64,000 nucleotides of DNA from Chryseobacterium cupriresistens (GCF_046614675.1 NZ_JBKKJT010000004.1:124001-188000), one strand, 5' to 3'; counted from the stretch's first letter, positions 41,262 to 51,053 are shown. The notes: generated by a model not told the origin, from the sequence alone. A program made the numbers and translations.

Positions 41262-44200
41262 TTATTTCAAAAGTACCATTTTTTCTACAGCTGTAGCACT
41301 TCCTTTGCATTTTTCTTGATTTTGACTTTTTGCAAATATCTTAAAAATATACGTACCTTTTGCTACAGTAGCTCCAAAATCATCTCTTCCGTCCCATTCT
41401 ATGGCCTGACGAGGGGTTCTGAAGCCCTGTAGGAACGGTTCTGCAACCACCGGCTGCGACAAAGTTCTTACCAATCTTCCTGTTATTGTATAAATTTGTA
41501 CGTTCACATCCAGAATATCATCACAATTGTGTTCAAACTGAATATAGGTTTTGTTGGTAAATGGATTTGGCCAGTTCAGCGGACGGTTTATTGTCAGATG
41601 CTGGTCAGACTCATCTTTAACTTCAAAATTTAACGTAGCAGTTGTAGAATTATTGTTTATATCCCAAACTTTAAATGTTAATTGATGCTGTCCTATTGCA
41701 AGATTTCTGAAAGGGTAGGTTACATTTCCTTTCTGGTATTCAGCAAGACTAGGATTTAAACATCCGTTTCCTTCTCCCGGAGCATAAAAATCATTTAAAA
41801 CAACAGTATTGATAATCTGCCCGTCAAGATATACTGTAATATCATGCCCTACACCGGATCCTGTTGAATTGATTCCTGTATCATCGGTAAGACAGGCAAG
41901 AAGCATTGGATTCTGATTGGTAATTCCACCATCTGCAAAGTTGGTGTTGTTCATATACAGTTTTACTTTTGGAGGCTGATTATCATTGATTCCGTTTGGA
42001 TTAATATCGCCTACCTGTACTGCCTGATTGTTGAAAACATCCGTTGACTTATTATCTGCATAGGCTAGTATTCTTCCCTGGCCTACAGCATAGTTAATGT
42101 CTTTAGGTACATAGAATTCAGCAGTGAAAACCCCATTTACAGCAGTTCCTGCAGATTTTACAATAGCACTTCCTTCCTCAGTATACTCTAAAACCGGAGA
42201 TAAAACGCCACTGTTATTTAATGTTTTTTTATTTAATCTCTTATCAAAAATATTGATGCTGACCTTTCCGTTGAAGGTATTGTTCAGTGTTCCGTTTGGA
42301 TTATTGATGTGTCCTTTGATTTTTACAAAATCCAGCCCTCTGATCAGTCCCGGAACAGGTGTTTCAATATTATCAATAACCAGGAGTCTTTGTGGTCTGC
42401 TTAATTTCATGGCAGGATCACCCAGTAAGTTTACTTTTAAGTGGTTACTGTTTGGTCCTTTTTGTTTTTTGGCAATTAAGTGGGCATTCCCCAGCGTATT
42501 AAAGTCGTCATTGGTTAACTTAAAAATATTCTGAGTAAAGGTATTGGTAAAATCACGTCCATAATCAACCCCGATAGCACGGCTGGAAGTAATCATGGTA
42601 GAAACACCTCCCTGTTTCATCTTAATAAACTGTTCTCCTACAGAGTTGGTTGAAGGTTCGTCCCATAATGTAAACTCACAGGTAATGGTAGATACAAACG
42701 GGAATCTGCTGTATACATTAGAGAAATTGTTGGCATTCTGAACTTCTGTGCTGGTAAGTACTCTTTCCTGTGCCCAGCCATTGATTCCTCCGTGTCCGAA
42801 ATAAAACAGATATAAGCTGTTTCCGATAGCATTGGAAATGGCCTGGTTTACCTGCGGATATCTTCGTCCCCCGGAAGTACTCTGGGCGGTAAAGGCATCC
42901 ATGTATAATTTTTTAACATTATACTCTTTAAGTTCCTGCTGGCCAGGCTGTTCAAATATGCCGGCAAGGGAGTTGTTCATGACATTGTGGAAAGGGCTTC
43001 CCCCTTCGTTGTTATCATCCACTACAAAGTCAAGTCGCATACGCCAGTCTCCAAACGGGCTCGACTGTCCCTGAAGGGAATTATAGTAAGCCAGTGTTTT
43101 ATTGATCATATCTCCGGCTTCACTGGCATTGGCTGCCGGAATTCTGCCAACCGGAAGATCCGGAAGGTTGTTTTCAATTAATAATGTATTCTGCGGCTTG
43201 GTCATTACGATATAGTCATCCGTCACAAAAGAGGATACATAATCGGAAGACTGCTCACTCTGATAGCTGGCAACAACGTTTGAATTATTCGGAACCCTGT
43301 TTTTATAATCGTATGAAGCATCCCCAAGGATAAATACATATTGAAGTCTTCCCAGTGGAGTATTGAGTTTACTTACGAAATCTCTTATCGCGGTAAGATC
43401 TTTACTTCCGCTGCCATATTCCTCGTAGATTTTATTGATGTCAACAATTTCTACCTTATAGTTATTCTTGGTTTGATGGTAGTTGGCAATTCTCTGAGCC
43501 TGGCCCATCATTTCAGGAACGGTAAGGATCAGATAATCTACGTTTTGTATTGCGGAAAGATTCTGATTCGAGATTCTTCCCACAAACTGCGGACTGAAAG
43601 CCGCATCAGCACGGAAAGCTACAAACTCATTGTTGAAATTCTGATCAGCAGCTGTGTACGCAAAGCTGAAAGAACCGGCTCCTGCCTTATTCACTCTTCT
43701 ATTGGCGTTTGTAATATCCGTTACATCCCATACCTGTTCTATAGCAGCAGCATTACTGATACTGAAACCATAGTCTGTATTGCTTCCACTTACAATTGAG
43801 TAATCCCTGAAGTTCATTTGTGAACCATTGAATGCAAGGTTTTCCTTATACTGAACCTCTACATAATCAAAATAGAAAGTTCCATTCGGATTCTTGGAGA
43901 TATCAGGATTATAAACCAGTGTAAACTGATTTCCGGTAAGATTGGTTAATGTTCCAGTATAAGTTACCGGATAGAAAGTATACTGATACGAAGAGGTGTC
44001 TGTAGGAATTACCTGCAGCGGGTGCGGATTTAAATTGTTGATTTTAAAATCTATCGTATTCTGCTGGGAATTGTACGCTACCACCTGGGTTCTGTATCGT
44101 ATTACATCATTCGCCTGTATCGGGGAATTGGTAGTAAATGTTACTGTTTTTTCATTGGTGAAAGGAATATCTTCTACCCATGTTCTTCCTACTTTTAACA

Positions 44201-45164
44201 GGTTTTTCTGATCTTTGTTGATCACCTGGTAACTGTCATACCTTGTAATCAGCTGGGCTGGAAGGTTTCCGTCTACAGTCGCAACCCTTTTTCCCGCACC
44301 TTTATCAAAGTTGATATAATAATAGGAGAAATCCTCATAGATGTTTTTGACATTATTGCTTCTTTCACTGAACCGGGTATCGTGTCTTTTAAAGCCGTTC
44401 CCGTTGGAAGTATCATAAAGGTTGTATCCGTCGGGACCCTGTGCATAGAAAAGAGCGTAGTCATTGTCATTCCATACCCCGTCATCTTCACCTACCACCT
44501 GAATGGCATTTTCCTGTAAAGCACCGTATCTTGGATCCTGGTTGTATTCGGGAAGCATGATTCCCCCGTTTCCATAAATTCTGAAATTTTTAGGATTTAC
44601 AGAACCCGGATTGATTCCGTTGTCTTTTAAAAACTGCGAAGTGATTTTGAATACTCCGGACTTGTCTACCTTTATTTTATAAAAATTTCCACTTGATAAA
44701 GGATTGCCGGTGGTTCCTATTTTATTAACAGTTCCTGTTGTATTGATAAAAGAAGAAGCTTCCGAAACATTAAACGAAGATAATCTCTGAACACGGCCTT
44801 TTACATTTTTAAATAAAGCAATACTAATGCTGGCATAGCTTTCACCATCTAAAGTATAATAGGAAACATCTGCTACATCATAATCAGGAAGTCTGCCCTT
44901 ATCCAGCTCAAACAAATCCTGATTTGAAACGCTTTCCCAGACAAGGTCTGAGATTTTTAATTGCTTTTCTCCGATTTTTTGCTTGCTTACGATAAAAACA
45001 TTATTTTGGCTGTAAGAAAAACCTTCATTTTTAAAATTAGGAAGATTTAATTTTGTGTCACCAAAATCCTGGATTTTAGAACCATTCCATTCTATGGTGT
45101 TTCTTTGAGCGTAAAGTGTTGATGCAAAAGCGATTAAAGATAAAATCGTAATTTTTCGTTTCAT
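41262..45164 (-). CDS. porU: Type IX secretion sortase PorU
   Basis: A 1300-aa C25-family cysteine protease (gingipain-like) that removes C-terminal sorting signals and attaches cargo to surface lipids. After a signal peptide (ILSLIAFASTLYAQ), beta domains lead to the catalytic region. The His is in YLFYFGHGGINGW (near residue 788) and the Cys in VSTITCEFTLWDEPS (near 828). The last ~75 residues resemble a type A sorting domain itself (NWPNPFTNKTYIQFEH, ITGRLVRTL). PorU from other flavobacteria is 1100-1300 aa. Its neighbours porV and gldJ are conserved partners. Confidence 0.95.
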   Translation of the reverse strand: MKRKITILSLIAFASTLYAQRNTIEWNGSKIQDFGDTKLNLPNFKNEGFSYSQNNVFIVSKQKIGEKQLKISDLVWESVSNQDLFELDKGRLPDYDVADVSYYTLDGESYASISIALFKNVKGRVQRLSSFNVSEASSFINTTGTVNKIGTTGNPLSSGNFYKIKVDKSGVFKITSQFLKDNGINPGSVNPKNFRIYGNGGIMLPEYNQDPRYGALQENAIQVVGEDDGVWNDNDYALFYAQGPDGYNLYDTSNGNGFKRHDTRFSERSNNVKNIYEDFSYYYINFDKGAGKRVATVDGNLPAQLITRYDSYQVINKDQKNLLKVGRTWVEDIPFTNEKTVTFTTNSPIQANDVIRYRTQVVAYNSQQNTIDFKINNLNPHPLQVIPTDTSSYQYTFYPVTYTGTLTNLTGNQFTLVYNPDISKNPNGTFYFDYVEVQYKENLAFNGSQMNFRDYSIVSGSNTDYGFSISNAAAIEQVWDVTDITNANRRVNKAGAGSFSFAYTAADQNFNNEFVAFRADAAFSPQFVGRISNQNLSAIQNVDYLILTVPEMMGQAQRIANYHQTKNNYKVEIVDINKIYEEYGSGSKDLTAIRDFVSKLNTPLGRLQYVFILGDASYDYKNRVPNNSNVVASYQSEQSSDYVSSFVTDDYIVMTKPQNTLLIENNLPDLPVGRIPAANASEAGDMINKTLAYYNSLQGQSSPFGDWRMRLDFVVDDNNEGGSPFHNVMNNSLAGIFEQPGQQELKEYNVKKLYMDAFTAQSTSGGRRYPQVNQAISNAIGNSLYLFYFGHGGINGWAQERVLTSTEVQNANNFSNVYSRFPFVSTITCEFTLWDEPSTNSVGEQFIKMKQGGVSTMITSSRAIGVDYGRDFTNTFTQNIFKLTNDDFNTLGNAHLIAKKQKGPNSNHLKVNLLGDPAMKLSRPQRLLVIDNIETPVPGLIRGLDFVKIKGHINNPNGTLNNTFNGKVSINIFDKRLNKKTLNNSGVLSPVLEYTEEGSAIVKSAGTAVNGVFTAEFYVPKDINYAVGQGRILAYADNKSTDVFNNQAVQVGDINPNGINDNQPPKVKLYMNNTNFADGGITNQNPMLLACLTDDTGINSTGSGVGHDITVYLDGQIINTVVLNDFYAPGEGNGCLNPSLAEYQKGNVTYPFRNLAIGQHQLTFKVWDINNNSTTATLNFEVKDESDQHLTINRPLNWPNPFTNKTYIQFEHNCDDILDVNVQIYTITGRLVRTLSQPVVAEPFLQGFRTPRQAIEWDGRDDFGATVAKGTYIFKIFAKSQNQEKCKGSATAVEKMVLLK

Positions 45165-45303
45165 GTTTACTATTGAAATTGCTAAATTACAAAATAAATG
45201 AAAATTTTAGAATTAAATTGTGATACAATAAAATTAATTTGTTAACGTTTTTCAAAAAAATCAAATGTTTACTTGATTTATTGAATAATTTATTTTTTCT
45301 TTG

Positions 45304-45310
45304 TACTTTG
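45304..45310 (+). promoter_or_regulatory. Promoter of gldJ
   Basis: TACTTTG -7-like box, with a TTG at 45281-45283 about 20 nt upstream as possible -33, in the AT-rich divergent spacer with porU. Same TTGTACTTTG form as the graspetide promoter. Confidence 0.4.
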
Positions 45311-45328
45311 AAAATATTTATATCGACT

Positions 45329-46930
45329 ATGAAAAAACTAAAGTTGTTTTCATTAATAGCATTAAGTTCTACACTTGCATTAACCAGCTGTGGCGGATCA
45401 GGAACCAGCAAAGGTGGCGGTACCAAAAAATTTGTCAGCAAAACAGGTTGGAAACCAAACGAAAAACAGGGTTGGTTTTTTGCAGGAAAGCAACAGAAGC
45501 AGAAGGGTTGGCCTGGGATGGTATATGTAGAAGGTGGAACTTTTACAATGGGATTAGTGAAAGATGATGTTATGCACGATTGGAATAACACACCTCGCAG
45601 AATGCAGGTAAGTTCATTCTTTATCGGAGAAACTGAAATTACTAACTACGAATACCGCGAATACCTTACATGGTTGAAGTATGTATTCCCACCAAGTGAC
45701 CCGAGTTTTAAGGAGATCTATAACGGTGCTTTGCCGGATACCTTATTATGGGACAACAAATTAGCAAGAAACGATTATAACGAAACGTATCTGCGTTCTC
45801 CGGAATTTGATTACTATCCGGTAGTAGGAGTTTCCTGGACTCAGGCAAACAGATACTGTGAATGGCTGTCTGACAGAGCCAATGAAAAAGCTTTGATGCA
45901 GGCTGGTATTATTGCCAAAGATTTGTATATCAACGAATCCAACAACCAGGGAGGAACTGCTTTCAATATGGATAAATTCAAATCGAATGATCCTGAAATG
46001 CAGGGATATATCAATGAGAAAAGAATGCAGCAGAAAACTGGTATGAAAACGACAAACCAGAGATTGCTTGCAGCTAACAGAGCTCCGAATTCTGCAATGG
46101 TACAGAAGTTTAGACTTCCTACTGAAGTAGAATGGGAATATGCAGCTCTGGGTATGGCTAAAAACAGAGAATATAACCAATATCTGGGTAAAAAACCTCA
46201 AATTGAAAGATTAAGAGGTTCCAAAGGAAGAGACAGAGGAATGTTCCTTGAAAACTTCAAAATGGGTAGAGGTGATTATTCTGGTATCGCAGGTTGGAAA
46301 AACGACGGATCAGCTCAGACTTCTGACGTAAGACAATATCCATCTAACGATTTAGGAATCTACGGTATGTACGGAAACGTTTCTGAATGGACGGCTGACG
46401 TTTACAGACCTATCATCGATGAAGATTACAACGATTTCAACTACTACAGAGGAAACATGCCTCAGGCGATCGTAAGAAACGGTGACGGAACTTATAAAAT
46501 GATCGACGAAGGTACCATCAAGTATGATACGTTAGCGGATGGAAGATTAGTTTACAGAGGACTTCCTGGACAATTCGAAAGACAAACTATTGCTGACTAC
46601 AGAAACTACAGAGATGGTGACAGACAGTCTTCTTTAGAATATTACAGAGCTTCTGATTCTGCTGCCGGATTCGATATGTACAACGCTCCTAAAACAAGCT
46701 TCGTTGTAGATGGAAGCGGTAGAGTGAAACTACAAAAAGATACCAAAGACAGAACTTCTGCAATCTCTAACGAGGTTAGAGTAGTAAAAGGAGGTTCATG
46801 GCAGGATACAGCATACTGGCTGGATCCGGGACAAAGAAGATATAAAAATCAAAACAGAGCTTATGGTTGGGTAGGTTTCCGTGTTGCACAGGATGCTAAA
46901 GCCAGCGATAAGAGTAGAACTAGAAGATAA
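45329..46930 (+). CDS. gldJ: Gliding motility / T9SS lipoprotein GldJ
   Basis: A 533-aa lipoprotein needed for stability of the gliding and T9SS motor proteins. The ATG at 45329 is directly followed by a lipoprotein signal (LFSLIALSSTLALTSC) and a Gly-rich linker (GGSGTSKGGGTKK). The body is a formylglycine-generating-enzyme (SUMF1) domain: VYVEGGTFTMG, RRMQVSSFFIGETEITNYEY, VGVSWTQANRYCEWL, FRLPTEVEWEYAA, YGMYGNVSEWTADV and VRVVKGGSW. An upstream ATG at 45239 lies before the promoter and signal, so it was rejected. The order porV-porU-gldJ is a conserved flavobacterial cluster. Confidence 0.95.
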   Translation: MKKLKLFSLIALSSTLALTSCGGSGTSKGGGTKKFVSKTGWKPNEKQGWFFAGKQQKQKGWPGMVYVEGGTFTMGLVKDDVMHDWNNTPRRMQVSSFFIGETEITNYEYREYLTWLKYVFPPSDPSFKEIYNGALPDTLLWDNKLARNDYNETYLRSPEFDYYPVVGVSWTQANRYCEWLSDRANEKALMQAGIIAKDLYINESNNQGGTAFNMDKFKSNDPEMQGYINEKRMQQKTGMKTTNQRLLAANRAPNSAMVQKFRLPTEVEWEYAALGMAKNREYNQYLGKKPQIERLRGSKGRDRGMFLENFKMGRGDYSGIAGWKNDGSAQTSDVRQYPSNDLGIYGMYGNVSEWTADVYRPIIDEDYNDFNYYRGNMPQAIVRNGDGTYKMIDEGTIKYDTLADGRLVYRGLPGQFERQTIADYRNYRDGDRQSSLEYYRASDSAAGFDMYNAPKTSFVVDGSGRVKLQKDTKDRTSAISNEVRVVKGGSWQDTAYWLDPGQRRYKNQNRAYGWVGFRVAQDAKASDKSRTRR

Positions 46931-46952
46931 TATTTATCAAAAAATACTTACA

Positions 46953-46986
46953 AAAAACCTTCCGGACTTTCGGAAGGTTTTTTTAT
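46953..46986 (+). terminator. Terminator of gldJ
   Basis: AAACCTTCCGGACTTTCGGAAGGTTT hairpin with T run after it. Confidence 0.85.
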
Positions 46987-47082
46987 TTTTGAACCATGAA
47001 ACCGCTTGGGCTGAAAAGCCTGAAATACTCGTGTAGATTTGGCGGTTGCATGTCAATTCTTAAAAAAAATATATATTTCCAC

Positions 47083-48354
47083 ATGAATATAGAACAGTTT
47101 TATCCTTTATTTCTGCAGGCGGCAAAAGTAACCATTGACAGCAGAAAAATAGCAGAGAATGATATTTTCTTTGCCTTTTCCGGTGAGAATTTCAATGCAG
47201 CTACGCTGGCAGAAAAAGCCATTGATGACGGAGCTCTGGCAGTGATTGTTGAACTTCCGGAATTTGAAAACAGAGATAAAAACATTTTCTATGTTCCGTC
47301 TACGCTGGAATTTTTACAGCAATTGGCAATCTATCACAGAAGCCTGCTTCATATTCCTTTTATCGGGCTTACGGGAAGTAATGGAAAGACGACTACAAAA
47401 GAGCTTATCCATGCTGTTCTTTCGGAAAAATTTAACGTTCAGTATACATCGGGAAATCTGAACAACCATATCGGAGTTCCGTTGACAATCCTTTCCATTA
47501 AGCCGGAACATGAAATGGCTGTGATTGAAATGGGAGCGAATCATCAAAAGGAAATTGAATTCCTGTGTACCATTTCACAACCTGATTTGGGGTATATTAC
47601 CAACTTTGGGAAAGCTCATCTGGAAGGCTTCGGAGGTTTTGAGGGAGTAATCAAAGGAAAGTCTGAGCTGTATGATTATCTTAAAAATAACAACAGAACA
47701 ATTGTTGTGAATGAAAACGATCCGATCCAGGCTGAAAAGACTGAAAACTATTCACCTAAAATTACTTTTGGAAAAGAAACATCGGATTACAATTTTGAAT
47801 CTTTTTCCGCTGAACATTTTGTAGGATTGACCTATCAGGGCGTAAAAGCCGTTTCAAAACTGACAGGAGAGTATAACTTTACCAATCTCTGTGCTGCTGC
47901 CAGTCTTGGCCTTCATTTCGGAATCAGCTTTGAAAAAATTAAGCATGCTCTGGAGCTGTATACCCCCACCAATATGAGATCTCAGGTGGTGAAAAAAGAG
48001 GGCAGGACTTTGGTGCTTGATACTTACAATGCCAATCCAAGCTCTATGACCGCTTCTTTAAATAACTTTATCAGTTTTGAAGGCAGCAAAACCATTATCA
48101 TCGGAGATATGCTGGAATTGGGTGATGAAAGTGAGAAAGAGCATCAGAACATCTTAAAACTGGCTCAGGATCTTCATTTCGATGAGATCATTACTGTCGG
48201 AAAACATTTTAAAGCGGTTAATGATTCAGAGTTTGCTTTTGAAAATACGGCCGAATTAACAGAATACCTGAAACAGAATAGCATTCAGTCTGACAATATA
48301 TTGTTGAAAGGTTCCAGAGGAATTGCTCTGGAGAAAGTGATCGACTTTATTTAA
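47083..48354 (+). CDS. murF: UDP-N-acetylmuramoyl-tripeptide--D-alanyl-D-alanine ligase
   Basis: Adds D-Ala-D-Ala to the cytosolic peptidoglycan precursor. The Mur N-terminal domain (MNIEQFYPLFLQAAKVTIDSRK...DIFFAFSGENFNAATLAEKA) is followed by the P-loop GLTGSNGKTTTKEL. GNLNNHIGVPLTIL, AVIEMGANHQKEI and the C-terminal DTYNANPSSMTASL and IGDMLELGDESEKEH complete the MurF signature. The length from the ATG at 47083 is 423 aa. An in-frame ATG at 46996 would add 29 unconserved residues; it happens to follow a TATTTTTG box at 46984, so it cannot be fully excluded. Confidence 0.95.
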   Translation: MNIEQFYPLFLQAAKVTIDSRKIAENDIFFAFSGENFNAATLAEKAIDDGALAVIVELPEFENRDKNIFYVPSTLEFLQQLAIYHRSLLHIPFIGLTGSNGKTTTKELIHAVLSEKFNVQYTSGNLNNHIGVPLTILSIKPEHEMAVIEMGANHQKEIEFLCTISQPDLGYITNFGKAHLEGFGGFEGVIKGKSELYDYLKNNNRTIVVNENDPIQAEKTENYSPKITFGKETSDYNFESFSAEHFVGLTYQGVKAVSKLTGEYNFTNLCAAASLGLHFGISFEKIKHALELYTPTNMRSQVVKKEGRTLVLDTYNANPSSMTASLNNFISFEGSKTIIIGDMLELGDESEKEHQNILKLAQDLHFDEIITVGKHFKAVNDSEFAFENTAELTEYLKQNSIQSDNILLKGSRGIALEKVIDFI

Positions 48355-48361
48355 AGTAAGG

Positions 48362-48519
48362 AAGCTGGGCGCTGGGGGAGGAGTGTTCATGAAGGAAATT
48401 GAAGACCGTTCTCTTATTTCTTCAGCTTTATAAAATTTCATTGATCAATAAACACTTAAAGAAGTAATTGGCCGGATCGTAACTTCCGGCTTCATTCTTC
48501 CAGCTTCCAGCCTTCTTAC
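48362..48519. repeat. Inverted GGAAGCTGG / CTTCCAGC word repeat after murF
   Basis: GGAAGCTGGGCGCTGGGGGA at 48360 faces CTTCCGGCTTCATTCTTCCA and CAGCTTCCAGCCTTCTT near 48486-48516. The end of the last word abuts the Nudix stop. Same repeat style as the others in the window. Confidence 0.45.
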
Positions 48520-49128
48520 TTATTTCTTCGAATCCCAGAATTCTTTTACGATTAGTTTGATATTTTTAAAAGTACTCGGGAACACTTCATTTTCAATTTC
48601 TGAGGTCGTTTTCCAGGCTACTTCGGTAATACCTTCTTCTATCTGCGGTTTGGAAGTATCTTCGCCGTCAAAGTTCATTTCAAACCAATGGGTGCATTTT
48701 AAGATTTTCTCCCCGTTTCTTTCTACATAGATATGATAAGTCGTGTTGATGAATTGTACAAGCTCAACATCACTCAACCCTGTTTCTTCCTCTATTTCCC
48801 GTACGGCAGACTCTTCTCTGGATTCTCCTTTTTCCATTTTACCCTTTGGAAGATCCCATTTGCCTAATCTTCTGATGAAAAGAATCTTACCTTCAGGATT
48901 ATTAACAAGACCTCCTGCAGCCTCTATAATTCTGAAAAGCTTTTGAAACTCCTGCCAGATTTCATCCAAATTCTCTCCATACACATTAAGTTCCTGCACA
49001 GAAGTATTCTCCAGAAGATCCAGGGCGATCTCTAAAGTGGTATAATTTTCGTACCCAAGCTTTTTTTCAAGTTCTTCAGGATGCTTAGATAGTAATAATT
49101 TTTTTTCGTTGACAAAAACTTTATACAT
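48520..49128 (-). CDS. NUDIX hydrolase
   Basis: A 202-aa protein with an N-terminal ~65-residue extension and a Nudix domain. The Nudix box GKMEKGESREESAVREIE continuing EETGL is complete, with all metal-binding Glu residues. It precedes YHIYVERNGEKILKCTHWFEM, typical of Ap4A- or capped-nucleotide hydrolases. KWDLPKGKME before the box matches MutT/diadenosine types. Substrate not determinable. It is divergent from the SRPBCC-like gene, with its own -7 box at 49153. Confidence 0.88.
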   Translation of the reverse strand: MYKVFVNEKKLLLSKHPEELEKKLGYENYTTLEIALDLLENTSVQELNVYGENLDEIWQEFQKLFRIIEAAGGLVNNPEGKILFIRRLGKWDLPKGKMEKGESREESAVREIEEETGLSDVELVQFINTTYHIYVERNGEKILKCTHWFEMNFDGEDTSKPQIEEGITEVAWKTTSEIENEVFPSTFKNIKLIVKEFWDSKK

Positions 49129-49152
49129 TTGTAATAGTTAAGAATTTAAATA

Positions 49153-49160
49153 CAAAAATA
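49153..49160 (-). promoter_or_regulatory. -7 box TATTTTTG of the Nudix gene
   Basis: Minus-strand TAnnTTTG match ending 24 nt before the ATG at 49128. It overlaps the leader of the divergent gene. Confidence 0.4.
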
Positions 49161-49164
49161 AAAA

Positions 49165-49554
49165 ATGAATTTAGAAGGACGAAAGATTATTGTCAATAAA
49201 TCATCTAAAGAACTTACAGAGTTGCTGAAATCACCTGAAAATTATAAAGATTTTATGCCGGACGGTCTTCAGAAATTTGAAACAAGAGATAACGGATTTA
49301 AATTTGGATTACAGGGAATGCCTGAAATCGCTTTAAAAATAGATGAAGTGGATGATCAGAAAGCTGTTTTAAGATCTGCAAGTTCAAGTCTGGACTTCTC
49401 ATTAACAGCGACATTGAACCCAATCAGTGAAAACCAGACTGAAGTTCAGATGTTATTTGAAGGGAAATTCAATCCATTCATCAAAATGATGGTAGAAAAG
49501 CCTCTACAGAACTTTATCAATACACTTACGGATAAAATCGAAGCTTATAAATAA
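49165..49554 (+). CDS. SRPBCC-like protein of unknown function
   Basis: A 129-aa soluble protein. KELTELLKSPENYKDFMPDGLQKFE at the start and LDFSLTATLNPISENQTEVQMLFEGKFNPFIKMMV at the end match the START/SRPBCC helix-grip layout (both spans shown only as landmarks at residues 14-38 and 76-110). Such proteins bind hydrophobic ligands; no ligand is known here. It stands alone, divergent from the Nudix gene, with a terminator immediately after. Confidence 0.75.
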   Translation: MNLEGRKIIVNKSSKELTELLKSPENYKDFMPDGLQKFETRDNGFKFGLQGMPEIALKIDEVDDQKAVLRSASSSLDFSLTATLNPISENQTEVQMLFEGKFNPFIKMMVEKPLQNFINTLTDKIEAYK

Positions 49555-49555
49555 T

Positions 49556-49584
49556 AAAAACCTTCATTTTTGAAGGTTTTTTTA
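49556..49584 (+). terminator. Terminator of the SRPBCC-like gene
   Basis: AAACCTTCATTTTTGAAGGTTT hairpin with a T run. Confidence 0.8.
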
Positions 49585-49663
49585 TTTTACAGGAAAGTTG
49601 GCGAAAATAAAACAGATAACCAATAAATTACCTGTTTTTTAAATTATTAACCTATCTCTGTCA

Positions 49664-49774
49664 ATAATAACGGCTTCGACAGGCTCAGCCAGACAACGCT
49701 TAAAAATTACGGATGGTTTGCGACCTGTCACCATGAGCCTGTCGAAGAGTTCCCAATAAGAATGCCGTTATTAA
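49664..49774. repeat. Palindromic intergenic element (CTTCGACAGGCTCAG type)
   Basis: Outer arms TAATAACGGC and GCCGTTATTA are a perfect inverted pair about 90 bases apart. Inside them GCTTCGACAGGCTCA and TGAGCCTGTCGAAG form a second pair. No coding capacity. The inner words are ones I recall as frequent in environmental bacterial intergenic repeats. It marks the edge between core genes and the toxin island. Confidence 0.7.
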
Positions 49775-49883
49775 TCACTAATCTTGAGTATTAATTAAAA
49801 GGATTAGTCAATTATTTTATTATAATTTTCTTTGTCAATGTCCTTTAATAATGGAAAATAACCTTTTGAAACATGCTTGAGCA

Positions 49884-50519
49884 TTACTCTTCCTCATCCC
49901 TACATATTTCAACATTTCCGTTTTTCATAATAAATCTGTATCCGAAAGGTATTGCCAGATATTGTAAAATATCAGGTCGGGCAAAAGCAACATGATAAAA
50001 GTGAACCATCTTCAATGATTTAATATCATCATTATAGTCGTCTGTAATAAGATACCAGCCACTTTCGCCTTGAGGCGAATCATATCTGATTCCTTCAATA
50101 TCTTTTCCTTCATAAACACCATCTGATATAACCACTGACTGATTGAAGTTTGGAAATAGAGGAATAAGATCATATTGTAAACACATTTCACTTTGCTGTC
50201 TAACAACTGAAATTGCCGTGTCACAACCTTTATTAAAACCGCTACCATCAGCGTTTGCTTCATATAGATCATAGCAGTTATCTTCATCCAGCCTGAATTG
50301 TAAAAGCCATGAATAATAGCCAATATTTTGGTTTTCAGAAATAATTGGCTTACTATCGACAATATAATCTATAATATACTTAATAACCTCTATATAGTTT
50401 TCAGGTTGATTAGTACCAATGGCAAATCTAATTTCTTTAGATATATAAGAATCTAATTCTTTTGTTTCCACATAAAGATTATCTAGCACATTTATTTGAA
50501 TTCCTTTGTATTTTATCAT
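49884..50519 (-). CDS. DUF2185/Imm33-like immunity protein candidate
   Basis: A 211-aa soluble acidic protein. Its C-terminal ~80 residues (GWYLITDDYNDDIKSL, then VHFYHVAFARPDILQYLAIPFGYRF) match the Imm33/DUF2185 layout, where a hydrophobic strand precedes L-x-L-P-x-G-(W/Y)-R-F. The N-terminal half has no recognised domain. It is the last gene of the accessory island and lies in a run of small immunity-type genes on one strand. The function as an antitoxin is inferred from family and position. Confidence 0.65.
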   Translation of the reverse strand: MIKYKGIQINVLDNLYVETKELDSYISKEIRFAIGTNQPENYIEVIKYIIDYIVDSKPIISENQNIGYYSWLLQFRLDEDNCYDLYEANADGSGFNKGCDTAISVVRQQSEMCLQYDLIPLFPNFNQSVVISDGVYEGKDIEGIRYDSPQGESGWYLITDDYNDDIKSLKMVHFYHVAFARPDILQYLAIPFGYRFIMKNGNVEICRDEEE

Positions 50520-50669
50520 CTATTCTCTATTTCCCATATTTCAATTTCTTTTTTAAGATAAGCCACATAATTTGTGGCTTATCTTTTAAACTTTAGAATA
50601 TTTAATTAGGTGCCTTATGGCATTGCTCGACCTTAAAATCCTATTGAACCGTATTATTTAAGTTTATGA

Positions 50670-51053
50670 TTATCCATAGTTTTTCAGCTCATCGCTTAAA
50701 TCTTTAGAAAATTCTGTCAAATCAACAACAAATCCCGTTTTATCAAAAATTGGAAAGACATTAATTAAACAACCATGATCAGCAATAAAATCAATAATTT
50801 CATCCTCCAGATCATCCAAGTCTAGCTTTTTGACTTCACAATTTTCCCACCCATTAACCTTACAAAGTTCTGCATATTCCTGCGCGCTCCATAATGGGAA
50901 TAGTTCTTCGTCGTCAATTTTTGACACTACGTAATCTCCATTAGTATCAATGAGAGTGTAAAAAATCTCAGAATCAGCTACTTGCTTTATAAAGTATTTA
51001 TATCTTTCTGTCGGCTCTAAAGCGATAACACTTTCAATCTCTTTTTGATTCAT
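50670..51053 (-). CDS. DUF2750 domain-containing protein
   Basis: A 127-aa acidic protein matching DUF2750: RYKYFIKQVADSEIFYTL, FPLWSAQEYAELC, then INVFPIFDKTGFVVDLTEF. The family is common among small genes beside polymorphic toxins and is probably immunity-related, but this is not proven. It lies between an NTF2-fold immunity gene and the Imm33-like gene. Confidence 0.78.
   Translation of the reverse strand: MNQKEIESVIALEPTERYKYFIKQVADSEIFYTLIDTNGDYVVSKIDDEELFPLWSAQEYAELCKVNGWENCEVKKLDLDDLEDEIIDFIADHGCLINVFPIFDKTGFVVDLTEFSKDLSDELKNYG

Noticed and set aside
45239..45328. N-terminal extension of gldJ
   Set aside because: It would bury the lipoprotein signal peptide inside the protein and lies across the promoter.
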